From positions 27,180 to 62,382 of IMG/VR virus record IMGVR_UViG_3300002514_006559: a DNA stretch of 35,203 nt; one strand, written 5' to 3'. Below are positions 27,775 to 35,203 of this stretch, one piece after another. This stretch comes from a virus. The notes beneath the pieces were generated by a model that did not search any database, was not told where the DNA came from, and worked only from the letters and a program-made list of their open reading frames with translations. The translations under genes and the position numbers were made by a program. Numbering within the stretch: the first letter of the stretch is position 1; each line of letters starts with the position of its first letter.

Positions 27775-30700
27775 ATGGTAGATTTTACTAGAACTTTACA
27801 AAATGTGCAACAACCTATACCCAAAAAGCTTTTGGTTGTTGAGTCGTATAATCAATATTCTTTGAATCAATTTATAGCCCAGCGTGACGCTGGAGGAATA
27901 TCCCGCGAAATAGATTTTGCTCCACCCGATTTAGATCTTTTAAGATTTATGACTCATCGACAGTGGGATGATGATGGGTTGTTTAGCTATGCTGGGCAAT
28001 TTGATTATATAAGTGTTGATAGTTGTATTATAGATGCTACTGGAAATCCATCAAGGGAGGAAGAAACGAAAGAAATTTTAACGCTTTCTCAAGGTTATGG
28101 CGGGAGTGGAATAGTTAATTTGGAAGCCTGGGCTTATAAAATTGATTCAACCCAACCACTTCAACCTAACCTGCCGGAATTTCATGACCCACGAGTGGCT
28201 TCTATGTTTGGTTCTAGAAATGGAGTAAGGGGCAAAACATTTTTCGATCATACTTTTGAAATGGAAATGCCTTTTCCTAAAAAAGAAGTTGATAAAAGAT
28301 TGTTTGGAATTTCGACACCACCAACAGCAGAAGTAAAATCAATTTACAATTTTTACGTTGATTCATATGAAGGAGTCATAGCAGAAGATTTTGTTGATGA
28401 GCGCACAATTCCAAATATGTATGCGTTTTTATTAGTCCTTCAAGAAACAGATCCCGAAGATGTTATAGTCCGAGGAGATGATTCGACTATTGATGATATA
28501 TTTGAGAGACATATAACGCTTCAACAAACGGTAAAGGATACTTTATATGCGTCTGATGCAAATGGCTCGGCTTTAACTAGGGAAGTTATTAATCGTACTC
28601 CAGAACAACAACTTAAAAAATCTAGCAGAAATCAATATTATGATAAGTATGCAAAAAACTATACTGCTTTTAGAACATTGATTGATAACAATAATGCAGA
28701 AGCCCAACAAGTTGAGAGTAAATTTACTAATATTATAGCACCCCTTACTGATATTCAATTGTATAGAGATTTCAATGACAAAAAAAGAAATTTTCCAATG
28801 GGAATAGATATTAGTTTTTCAACTGATACCAACACGGATTTTACTCAAGCATTGAAAGAGTCTAAATTAAGTTCAACAATGATCAAGGATATTATCAGCC
28901 CAACATCTGATTTTAAAGAATTGTCAGATTTAACTCAACATCAACCGATGACTTGGGGCAATATAACTTCACGACCAGAATGGGAAGTCCCTCAAGGTGC
29001 TGGTCTTATTGTGTGGATTGGGAAGAAATCTGATGATTTCTTTCAGAAAGAAAATGGATTTGTAGCTTATATTCCACAATCTAGTGTGGTAAATCCTTTA
29101 ACGCGAACGACCGATAGAACTCTTTATTTGGCCGATAGGATTGATATAATTAATTGGGACAATTTGTATGTTAATCGCAACCCTGCGAGCTGGCCACGCA
29201 CAGCTGAAGCAACAGCGCCTACCGATAATCTTGATTATGGCGTTGATGTTTATTTGGGCAACTCATCAGGGGCTCAAGTTTTTTCTAAAGGTAATCCAAC
29301 CACAGAAAACTTTGTTAAAAGTCAAAGTGGATGGGGGATAAATATTATAGGATATTGGAAAACGTTTCAAGAATCGTCCACAACTGATTCTGTTAATCAT
29401 TTTTCCCACTGGGAGGGATTCGGATACAACTTTTTGGAGACGTTTCATGGGAATGGCAATCTTGGCAAGGCTGGAAGGTTTGCCAGAGCCCAACAGTATG
29501 CAAGGAAACAAAGAGAATTGTCAGATATTGCATCTAGTGATTTTACATTAATTAATCTTCCAAGTCATACACGAGTAAACGAGCCACTAAAACAGTGGGA
29601 CATAACTGGATGGGTAACAAGCTTGGCTTCTGATCCTGATAGGGCTTTCACACCTGGTGATGATGATATGGTCTTTCTTGGAGAATATAACGAAGAAGTT
29701 GAAGTTATATCTAACTCAAGCACTTCCACATTTTATAAAACATTAATGACCATTATTATGGCTGGTAAACTTTCTAAATTAATGTTAGAAAAAACAAGAA
29801 CATTTAATCAAATTTTAAATGGTGAAAAAGCATACACAGAAACTGTTTTTTACCAAATAGAGAAGTGGGCTGTCGATTCTGCTGGTAATTATACAAGGTT
29901 GATTCAGTCTATTTATTTGCCAAATTCAAATGAAATTGATGTTCATCAATATATTGATACTCAAGTTAAATACGGAAAACGTTATAGATATAAAATCCAT
30001 GCTTATCAAGCGGTCTTTGGTACAAAATATAGATATATTTTAGATGAATTGGAGGGGGTAGCAGGTTCTCAACTCCAAAGCACCAACAATGACTGGTTGG
30101 CGAAAATATGTGTATTTTCATCTCCCTCGGTTCGTTTAATTAAAACACCCTATTATGAAGCAGTTAAAATGGTAATGGATGCTCCCCCCGTTTGGCCTGA
30201 TCTTGATATCCTTTCATATCGTAATCAAAACGACAAAGTTCTTTTTTGGTTTAGAGGAAATGTTGGAAACTATAAATTAAAACCAATTGCTATTGATGAA
30301 GATGATGCAGCCGATATACAAAAGCTTAGAGAGGCGCAAGACATTTTAGATCCTCATGAACCAATAACTTTTAAGAGTGACGACCAGGCAAAGATTTTTG
30401 AAATCTTTAGAATGGAAACAAGACCAGTATCTTATCAGCAATTTGCTGGTAAAAAGATATTTGAAGCTCACGCAGATGCATTTGAAGATCCAAAAAAATC
30501 AGCAACTGCCGCATCATTTATTGATTATATTACACCGAACAAAAAATATTATTATATGTTTAGGACAAAAGATGTTCATAATCATACTTCTAATCCAACA
30601 GCAATTTATGAGGTAGAGATGGTGGACCATGATATGGCCAACACATTAGTAACAAAAATGTTTCCCATAAAAAAGGAAAAAGATCCTCCACAGGTTCCAT

Positions 30701-30984
30701 CCAAAAGTGGTAAAAAATATATTTATATTAAGCCATCAACAAATCAATTGGGGATTAACAAAGAAGAATCTAAATTGGTGGATAGTAACGGTGTTAATAA
30801 AAATAGTGTCCCTCCCGAAGTTGATAATGAAGGGGTTATGCTGGGATCTTCTAGCGAACCAGTTTGGGGAAAAAAATATAAAATTAGAATTGTTTCTAAA
30901 CAAAGCGGCAAAAAAATTGATTTTAATGTAGAATTCAAAACCAAGCCTTGGCGCACGACAGATCAAGGATTGCCGAATGGATAA
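27775..30984 (+). CDS. Large virion protein with fibronectin-III-like segments
   Basis: 1,069 residues; GGAGA at 27764-27768 precedes the ATG, and the gap to the previous gene is 2 bases. The N-terminal 220 residues form an unassigned domain (PKKLLVVESYNQYSLNQFIA, FMTHRQWDDDGLFSYAGQFD). Residues about 690-755 have the strand pattern of a fibronectin type III-like fold, ending YGKRYRYKIHAYQA. A similar beta pattern runs through about 800-945, with FEIFRMETRPVSYQQF and then a YYYMFRTKDVHNHTSNPT segment. Such domains are common connectors in phage tail proteins. The C-terminus is Lys-rich and basic (residues 980-1065). No enzymatic motif is visible. Context and domain style suggest a tail or baseplate spoke or fibre-attachment protein; the exact role is unknown. 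Confidence 0.65.
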   Translation: MVDFTRTLQNVQQPIPKKLLVVESYNQYSLNQFIAQRDAGGISREIDFAPPDLDLLRFMTHRQWDDDGLFSYAGQFDYISVDSCIIDATGNPSREEETKEILTLSQGYGGSGIVNLEAWAYKIDSTQPLQPNLPEFHDPRVASMFGSRNGVRGKTFFDHTFEMEMPFPKKEVDKRLFGISTPPTAEVKSIYNFYVDSYEGVIAEDFVDERTIPNMYAFLLVLQETDPEDVIVRGDDSTIDDIFERHITLQQTVKDTLYASDANGSALTREVINRTPEQQLKKSSRNQYYDKYAKNYTAFRTLIDNNNAEAQQVESKFTNIIAPLTDIQLYRDFNDKKRNFPMGIDISFSTDTNTDFTQALKESKLSSTMIKDIISPTSDFKELSDLTQHQPMTWGNITSRPEWEVPQGAGLIVWIGKKSDDFFQKENGFVAYIPQSSVVNPLTRTTDRTLYLADRIDIINWDNLYVNRNPASWPRTAEATAPTDNLDYGVDVYLGNSSGAQVFSKGNPTTENFVKSQSGWGINIIGYWKTFQESSTTDSVNHFSHWEGFGYNFLETFHGNGNLGKAGRFARAQQYARKQRELSDIASSDFTLINLPSHTRVNEPLKQWDITGWVTSLASDPDRAFTPGDDDMVFLGEYNEEVEVISNSSTSTFYKTLMTIIMAGKLSKLMLEKTRTFNQILNGEKAYTETVFYQIEKWAVDSAGNYTRLIQSIYLPNSNEIDVHQYIDTQVKYGKRYRYKIHAYQAVFGTKYRYILDELEGVAGSQLQSTNNDWLAKICVFSSPSVRLIKTPYYEAVKMVMDAPPVWPDLDILSYRNQNDKVLFWFRGNVGNYKLKPIAIDEDDAADIQKLREAQDILDPHEPITFKSDDQAKIFEIFRMETRPVSYQQFAGKKIFEAHADAFEDPKKSATAASFIDYITPNKKYYYMFRTKDVHNHTSNPTAIYEVEMVDHDMANTLVTKMFPIKKEKDPPQVPSKSGKKYIYIKPSTNQLGINKEESKLVDSNGVNKNSVPPEVDNEGVMLGSSSEPVWGKKYKIRIVSKQSGKKIDFNVEFKTKPWRTTDQGLPNG

Positions 30985-31038
30985 AAATTGTGTTAGAAGT
31001 AAAAAAACAAACTATTTATTTGAAGATAGGAGAAATTT

Positions 31039-32025
31039 ATGGCGTTTTTAGACAATAGTGGTGACATTATTCTGGATGCAGTATTAACAGATACTGGTCG
31101 ATATAGACTAGCAAAAGGAGATGGTTCGTTTAAAATTGTAAAGTTTGCGCTTGGAGATGATGAGATCAATTATGGTTCATATAATAAAAATAATTCAAGC
31201 GGAAGTGCATATTACGATTTAGAAATTCTTCAAACACCAATTTTAGAAGCATTTACAAATAATACTTCTACTATGAAATCTCGCTTAATTTCAATCGCAC
31301 GAACAAATTTATTGTATTTGCCAGTTTTAAAGTTGGGTGGCGGAGATCTTTCACGAACTTCTGGCGGTGCGTTTACTGGATCATTTTGGTGCGCGGTTGA
31401 TCAAAATACGGCAGGTCAGGAAAATATAATTACCGGCTTAATAGAAAAAGACAACGGCACTGTTACGGAAGATATTAAAGGACGACTCGACGGTTATGAT
31501 CCATTCGGTGCCACTGCCGGTGATAGTAATTTTATTCGAGTAGACCAAGGTCTTGATACAACGGAAATTTCTTCTGATTATACAATTGATGCAGACCTTA
31601 CTGAAACCCAGTATATTATCGAAATTGATAATCGATTTGGTACAATTGTATCGGGTCCAAATTTTGTACAGGGCAATACGGGGGTAGCTGCCAATATTTC
31701 GTTTATTGACGACGACAATATTGCAAGCTATTATTTATCAATAAATACTGACACTAATTTTATTGCGAATCTTCCAAATAATGCTTCTAGCACCACAATC
31801 CAAGGACCACGAGGTACATATTTAGAATTTAGAATTCAAGCCTCCACCGATTTGCAAACAAGCACCTACTTATTTACGCAATTAGGAAGCACACTACAGC
31901 AACAAGATTTGGGCGGCGGATCAGCAAACACATATTATTATATTGACACTATAATTAAAGTAACTGGCGCAACAACCGGCTATAGACTTGATATTCCAGT
32001 TAGATTTTTGAAGAAACAGGTGTAA
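31039..32025 (+). CDS. Virion protein, N-terminal domain paralogous to the 361-aa protein
   Basis: 328 residues; TAGGAG at 31027-31032 gives a clear start, after the longest gap of the window (54 bases). Residues 7-45 read DIILDAVLTDTGRYRLAKGD, then a FKIVKFALGDDEINYGSY segment, a compact domain also seen in weaker form in the 361-aa protein. Residues 60-95 follow with ILQTPILEAF and a hydrophobic strand. The second half (about 165-325) is beta-rich, with Thr/Ser/Asn-rich strands and Gly turns (GPNFVQGNTG, GGGSANTYYYIDT), consistent with a sandwich or fibre-like fold. Only 10 bases separate it from the next gene. It is probably a tail or fibre-network component; specific function not recognised. 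Confidence 0.7.
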   Translation: MAFLDNSGDIILDAVLTDTGRYRLAKGDGSFKIVKFALGDDEINYGSYNKNNSSGSAYYDLEILQTPILEAFTNNTSTMKSRLISIARTNLLYLPVLKLGGGDLSRTSGGAFTGSFWCAVDQNTAGQENIITGLIEKDNGTVTEDIKGRLDGYDPFGATAGDSNFIRVDQGLDTTEISSDYTIDADLTETQYIIEIDNRFGTIVSGPNFVQGNTGVAANISFIDDDNIASYYLSINTDTNFIANLPNNASSTTIQGPRGTYLEFRIQASTDLQTSTYLFTQLGSTLQQQDLGGGSANTYYYIDTIIKVTGATTGYRLDIPVRFLKKQV

Positions 32026-32035
32026 AGGATAAATA

Positions 32036-33136
32036 ATGGCAACGACATATAAAACATTTCTCAATAACGATATTACATCAACAAAGACATTGTTACACGA
32101 AAGTATCCCATTAACGGGCGCTCTTGTGTCTGGAACCTACGGAACATATCCAAGTGGCTCAAATATTAAAAATTATGCTCACGGCATGTTTCAAAGTGTT
32201 TATGACTATCCTTATCTAAGTTCTTCAGCTAATCATATTTTTGATATTACTTGCGGATATGCTCCGGGGTCGCCTTTATCTTCTTCAACTAGTGTACAAA
32301 ATGCCAAGAAAATTAATATCTATAATCAAATGGCACAAGTCCTTATGGGCTATGATGCGACTGGTTCTATTTTAAGATTCGACGAAGATGGAAACATTAC
32401 TGATGGCGGAACAAAAATAGATAACGGATATTTTCTTAATTTTTCTCGCCTTTTGTCAAAGGATGAAATTAAGAAAGGTTCCTTTACAATGAAGCTCGGA
32501 ACTGGTTCGTGGGCATCACCGATGGAAACAGCAGTCGGCAGAGGCGATGCCAGAGTAACTATTGCAGACACAAATGCTCAAAATGATTATCGTGTAAATT
32601 CACCAGCTGGCGAATATGGTATTTTGTCTATGTCTGTTGGATATGACCCAGACGGACCCGTCACACCAAAAGTTGGACTTATTTTTTATCAAGCAGGGAT
32701 TATATTTTTGTCTAGTTCTGTGTTTTTCCGAACTTCTCAAGGTGGCGTAATACAATCAAATGCCGACACAAACATGACAATGGCTGGCAATAATAACATT
32801 ACTGCCTCTTTTACTGGGAGTCTTATACGGGATGCAGCCAATAATCTACGCCACCGGCTTGATACTATAAGTTTTAATAATACGACAGAATTAAATTCAA
32901 CGATTCATTTCTGCCGAATTAATCATAACGATTTTAATTATAGTTCAAATCCAACATATTTGAGCCAAAGCAAGATTGTTGTGAAGAACAACACGCAAGA
33001 TGCGCCGGTTTCTTATATCACAACTGTTGGGCTTTATTCTGCCGATAATGAGCTTTTGGCAGTAGCAAAACTTTCAGAAGCACTGAAAAAAGATCCAACA
33101 AACGAAATGACAGTCCGTGTGCGTCTTGATTATTAA
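32036..33136 (+). CDS. Virion structural protein, paralogue A
   Basis: 366 residues; AAAGGA at 32024-32029 precedes the ATG. The N-terminal part contains ESIPLTGALVSGTYG and an aromatic-rich HGMFQSVYDYPYLSSSANH block. Residues about 136-160 hold FSRLLSKDEIKKGSFTMKLG, whose IKKGSFTMK strand reappears as IKKGSVSLK in the following gene. A further match is GIIFLSSSVF against GFVILTGSWP. The C-terminus carries SSNPTYLSQ at about 303, then VGLYSADNELLAVAKL and a final basic strand RVRLDY. Together these show that this and the next gene arose by duplication. The protein is beta-rich with no enzyme motif. It is likely a repeated virion element such as a tail-fibre or collar-type component. Function is inferred from context only. 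Confidence 0.7.
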   Translation: MATTYKTFLNNDITSTKTLLHESIPLTGALVSGTYGTYPSGSNIKNYAHGMFQSVYDYPYLSSSANHIFDITCGYAPGSPLSSSTSVQNAKKINIYNQMAQVLMGYDATGSILRFDEDGNITDGGTKIDNGYFLNFSRLLSKDEIKKGSFTMKLGTGSWASPMETAVGRGDARVTIADTNAQNDYRVNSPAGEYGILSMSVGYDPDGPVTPKVGLIFYQAGIIFLSSSVFFRTSQGGVIQSNADTNMTMAGNNNITASFTGSLIRDAANNLRHRLDTISFNNTTELNSTIHFCRINHNDFNYSSNPTYLSQSKIVVKNNTQDAPVSYITTVGLYSADNELLAVAKLSEALKKDPTNEMTVRVRLDY

Positions 33137-33143
33137 TTCAGAA

Positions 33144-33157
33144 CTATTTAAAAATAG
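33144..33157 (+). repeat. Short inverted repeat between paralogues A and B
   Basis: CTATTT-AA-AAATAG is a perfect 6-bp inverted repeat with a 2-base centre, in the 23-base gap before the gene at 33160. It is all A/T except the ends, and no T-run follows, so it is not a convincing terminator. It could be a protein site or chance in AT-rich DNA. Confidence 0.35.
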
Positions 33158-33159
33158 GT

Positions 33160-34362
33160 ATGTCTACTTATAAGTTCTCTCCTAATGATATCTTTTATAA
33201 TAGAATAAAGACTTTCCCAGAAGTAAGTTTTTATATCTATGACAGAAGGGTCATTTATAATAACAAAGGAGTTTCTGCCGGTCAGTTTGTGTCAAATGTT
33301 ACACAAATGACTGGGCCTGTTACTGGTGGGTTTATTAGTCTATATGAATTAAATGTTGACAGACCTTCAGATTCATTGATTTATCCTTTCGTAACTAAGG
33401 ATGGTTCTTTAACAGCATTCAAAACAGTATCGACAACAGCCTTTAATAGTGATTTTGCTTATGGTGAACAAATTAATGGTTCCTATCCTTTAACAGCTTC
33501 TATTTCTTTGGATAGGTATCAAGCAGATCAATCGCGACCAAAAATTCAAGCCCTAAAAACCGCTTTAAATTCATATCAAAACTTAAGCTATGCTTATGCT
33601 TATGATTCTGATTTCGGGAACAAAGCTACTCAAGAGATGCGCCTGATAAGTATACCTTCTATTTTTTATGGCTCCTCCATTAAAAAAGGAAGCGTTTCAT
33701 TAAAATTTTATATAACAGGTACTTTGATCGGAGAACTAAAAGATGACAAAATGAACGGAGAGCTAAGACAATTCGCAACTAGCAGTGATGGAGTTACAAT
33801 TACTCAAAGTGGTTCGATAGCAGGGGTCGTTCTTTACAATGAGGGTTTTGTTATCTTAACGGGAAGTTGGCCTTTAAGTTCACACACCGAAAAATATTTA
33901 TGTCCAAGATCTGCTACCCCAGGGAAACCTCGTTGGATTGATTTTGGTTATACAGGCTCAAATGGATCTGGAGATTGTCTCAACGTAAATCTCCCATCAT
34001 CAAGCTTCTCTATGATATTCAGCGGAACAAATTATGTTCCAACACTCACTATGTTGGCTCACGCTTCCAAGGGAGAGTTAAATCATTCAAATAATCCAAC
34101 ATATAAACAGTATGGCTCTGTCATTTCTCAAACATCTTCCATAGGAACTACGCAATTTGTGGAATCAATACGGGCTCCGATTGTGAATGTGGCAAGTTCT
34201 TCTTTCGTCAGCTCAAGTGCTGATTTTCAAAAAATCACATTTATAGATCAGATTGGCATTTATGATGATGACAAAAATCTTATTGCTATTGCAAAATTAG
34301 CTAATCCAATAAGAAAAAGGGAGATGGATGATTATACATTTAAATTAAAACTAGATTTTTGA
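33160..34362 (+). CDS. Virion structural protein, paralogue B
   Basis: 400 residues. The ATG follows AGG at 33156-33158 very closely, so initiation may be weaker than for its neighbours. The N-terminus (NDIFYNRIKTFPEVSFYIYD) differs from paralogue A. From about residue 165 it matches A in order: SSIKKGSVSLKFYITG, then GFVILTGSWPL, then HSNNPTYKQ near 309, and IGIYDDDKNLIAIAKL followed by KLKLDF at the C-terminus. A Ser-rich stretch near 340-360 (NVASSSFVSSSADF) is specific to B. It ends in TGA, and the frame stays open for six codons into the ATG of the next gene. Probably a structural partner or alternative form of A; no specific function recognised. Confidence 0.7.
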   Translation: MSTYKFSPNDIFYNRIKTFPEVSFYIYDRRVIYNNKGVSAGQFVSNVTQMTGPVTGGFISLYELNVDRPSDSLIYPFVTKDGSLTAFKTVSTTAFNSDFAYGEQINGSYPLTASISLDRYQADQSRPKIQALKTALNSYQNLSYAYAYDSDFGNKATQEMRLISIPSIFYGSSIKKGSVSLKFYITGTLIGELKDDKMNGELRQFATSSDGVTITQSGSIAGVVLYNEGFVILTGSWPLSSHTEKYLCPRSATPGKPRWIDFGYTGSNGSGDCLNVNLPSSSFSMIFSGTNYVPTLTMLAHASKGELNHSNNPTYKQYGSVISQTSSIGTTQFVESIRAPIVNVASSSFVSSSADFQKITFIDQIGIYDDDKNLIAIAKLANPIRKREMDDYTFKLKLDF

Positions 34363-34368
34363 TATAAT
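34360..34368 (+). promoter_or_regulatory. Possible extended -10 promoter element
   Basis: TGATATAAT fits the extended -10 pattern TGnTATAAT exactly and overlaps the stop codon of the 400-aa gene. A -35 match at about 17 bp upstream is poor (TTAAAT at 34340-34345). Transcription would begin near 34375, only a few bases before the ATG at 34381, giving an almost leaderless message. No Shine-Dalgarno sequence is visible for that start, which fits. In AT-rich DNA a chance match is quite possible. Confidence 0.35.
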
Positions 34369-34380
34369 GGTAATCTATTT

Positions 34381-34737
34381 ATGATAATGGAAAAAGAATT
34401 TGAAAATTGGCGTAAGTATCTTACAGAAAAAGAAAAACCTGTTCAAGATGAATATGAAGCTCATTTTTATTTAGCCCTTACACAATCTAAGGAGATTGAT
34501 CGCACCGAGCTTATGGGGTTTATGAGAGCGATTCAAAATGTTACAACTGTTTATCGCGAAAAAGAAGTTTCAACTTCTACTCAAACTTTTGTGGGAGAAT
34601 ATAAAATCAGATTTGTGTTAACTCACGGAGCCGACGTAAAATATTATTATGATACAACTCTTAAACCTGGCTTGCGTAAGATTAAAGGATTATCAATCCA
34701 ACGTGATTTAGGTTATGAAAAAACTGGTGAAGAATGA
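34381..34737 (+). CDS. Small protein with candidate capsid-targeting leader
   Basis: 118 residues from the ATG at 34381; an ATG at 34387 is an equally good start and neither has a clear ribosome binding site. The N-terminus reads EFENWRKYLTE and then KEK: a short amphipathic aromatic-rich helix ending in Leu-Thr-Glu. T4 internal head proteins carry a short N-terminal targeting peptide cut by the prohead protease gp21 after (Leu/Ile)-x-Glu, so this is a candidate equivalent. The remainder has a helix near 36-55 and a basic beta-like C-terminal part (KIRFVLTHGADVKYYYD, LKPGLRKIKGLSIQRD) that could bind nucleic acid. Its stop overlaps the start of the resolvase gene (ATGA), implying coupling. 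Function is otherwise unknown. Confidence 0.65.
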   Translation: MIMEKEFENWRKYLTEKEKPVQDEYEAHFYLALTQSKEIDRTELMGFMRAIQNVTTVYREKEVSTSTQTFVGEYKIRFVLTHGADVKYYYDTTLKPGLRKIKGLSIQRDLGYEKTGEE

Positions 34738-35203
34738 TTCTTGGCCTAGATATTTCTACATCAATAACTGGCTATGCAATAATTGATTATGACGGAACCA
34801 TAGTCAAAATTGGAAGTTGGGATTTGCGCAATAAAAACCATTACCCAGACTTTTATTCAAAGGTTATACATTGTAAAGAAAGATTAAAAGATATTTCTTA
34901 TTGTTATGAAATTCAAGATATATTTATTGAACCTGCTTTAAATATGTTTATGATGGGTAAGTCATCATCGCACACTATTTCAACATTAATTAAGTTTAAT
35001 GGAATTTTATCATGGCTTTGTTATGAAGAATTTAAAATACAGCCAGAATATATCCCAGCAGTATCAGCTAGAAAGAAATGCGGGATTACCATTAAGCGTG
35101 GTCAAAAAGCTAAAGAAATTGTTATGAAGTTTTTCCTTGACAATGAACCCGATTTTGTAGTAGAATATACTAAGCATGGAAATCCAAAACCTCAATATTA
35201 TGA
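34734..35203 (+). CDS. RuvC-like Holliday junction resolvase, 3'-truncated by window edge
   Basis: 156 full codons are visible and the frame runs off the window. The ATG at 34734 overlaps the preceding TGA. Residues 1-17 (MILGLDISTSITGYAII) are the first strand and turn of a RuvC/RNase H fold, with Asp6 in the position of the first catalytic acid. IFIEPAL contains Glu66, the same position as catalytic Glu66 of E. coli RuvC. A Ser-rich helix with HTISTLIKFNGIL follows, then VSARKKCGITIKRGQKAKEI, which resembles the Lys-rich segment of RuvC-like phage enzymes. The last acidic residues (expected in a DxxD-type C-terminal helix) lie just beyond the edge, after QYY. The likely job is cutting branched DNA during replication or before packaging, as T4 endonuclease VII does with an unrelated fold. 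Confidence 0.85.
   Translation, partial: MILGLDISTSITGYAIIDYDGTIVKIGSWDLRNKNHYPDFYSKVIHCKERLKDISYCYEIQDIFIEPALNMFMMGKSSSHTISTLIKFNGILSWLCYEEFKIQPEYIPAVSARKKCGITIKRGQKAKEIVMKFFLDNEPDFVVEYTKHGNPKPQYY

Noticed and set aside
33144-33157. Rho-independent terminator
   Set aside because: The stem is 6 bp, almost all A/T, with a 2-base centre and no T-run, so it would not be stable.

Overview
The window is 35.2 kb of AT-rich DNA, tightly packed and coded entirely on the + strand. It is part of the late virion-structure region of a large tailed phage (Caudoviricetes) with a contractile, T4-like tail. The best anchors are a gp25-family baseplate protein followed by a gp6/baseplate-J-family wedge protein. 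Around them lie very large proteins (at least 2,744 and exactly 3,517 residues), as is usual for large-genome, mostly uncultivated myoviruses. No integrase, host gene, tRNA, CRISPR array or insertion sequence is visible. The host cannot be deduced. The standard bacterial code fits, with mostly TAA and a few TGA stops.

Layout. (1) 3-8237: 3' part of a giant virion protein whose start lies upstream of the window. It opens with four His-x-His motifs and ends in hydrophobic segments and a Gly/Asn tail. (2) 8279-12061: gp25-like, gp6-like and a beta-sandwich (DNRLRE/CBM96-like) protein, the baseplate wedge core. (3) 12066-22619: a 3,517-residue protein joining a tail-protein-I/wedge-like segment to two concanavalin/LamG-like domains and three copies of another lectin-like domain placed at three separate points. 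(4) 22622-30984: three structural proteins of unknown role (361, 1353 and 1069 aa). (5) 31039-34362: a 328-aa protein sharing its N-terminal domain with the 361-aa one, and a paralogous pair (366 and 400 aa). (6) 34381-35203: a 118-aa protein with a possible capsid-targeting leader, and the 5' part of a RuvC-like resolvase.

Genes are separated by at most 54 bases and mostly by fewer than 25, so most are probably co-transcribed and translationally coupled. My reading is that regions 1-5 build the baseplate and tail-tip or fibre apparatus, with lectin-like modules as candidate host-surface binders. Region 6 begins a head/DNA-packaging section, where a resolvase would clear branched DNA before packaging. 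No gap exceeds 300 bases. Protein families were assigned by reading motifs, not by a database search.
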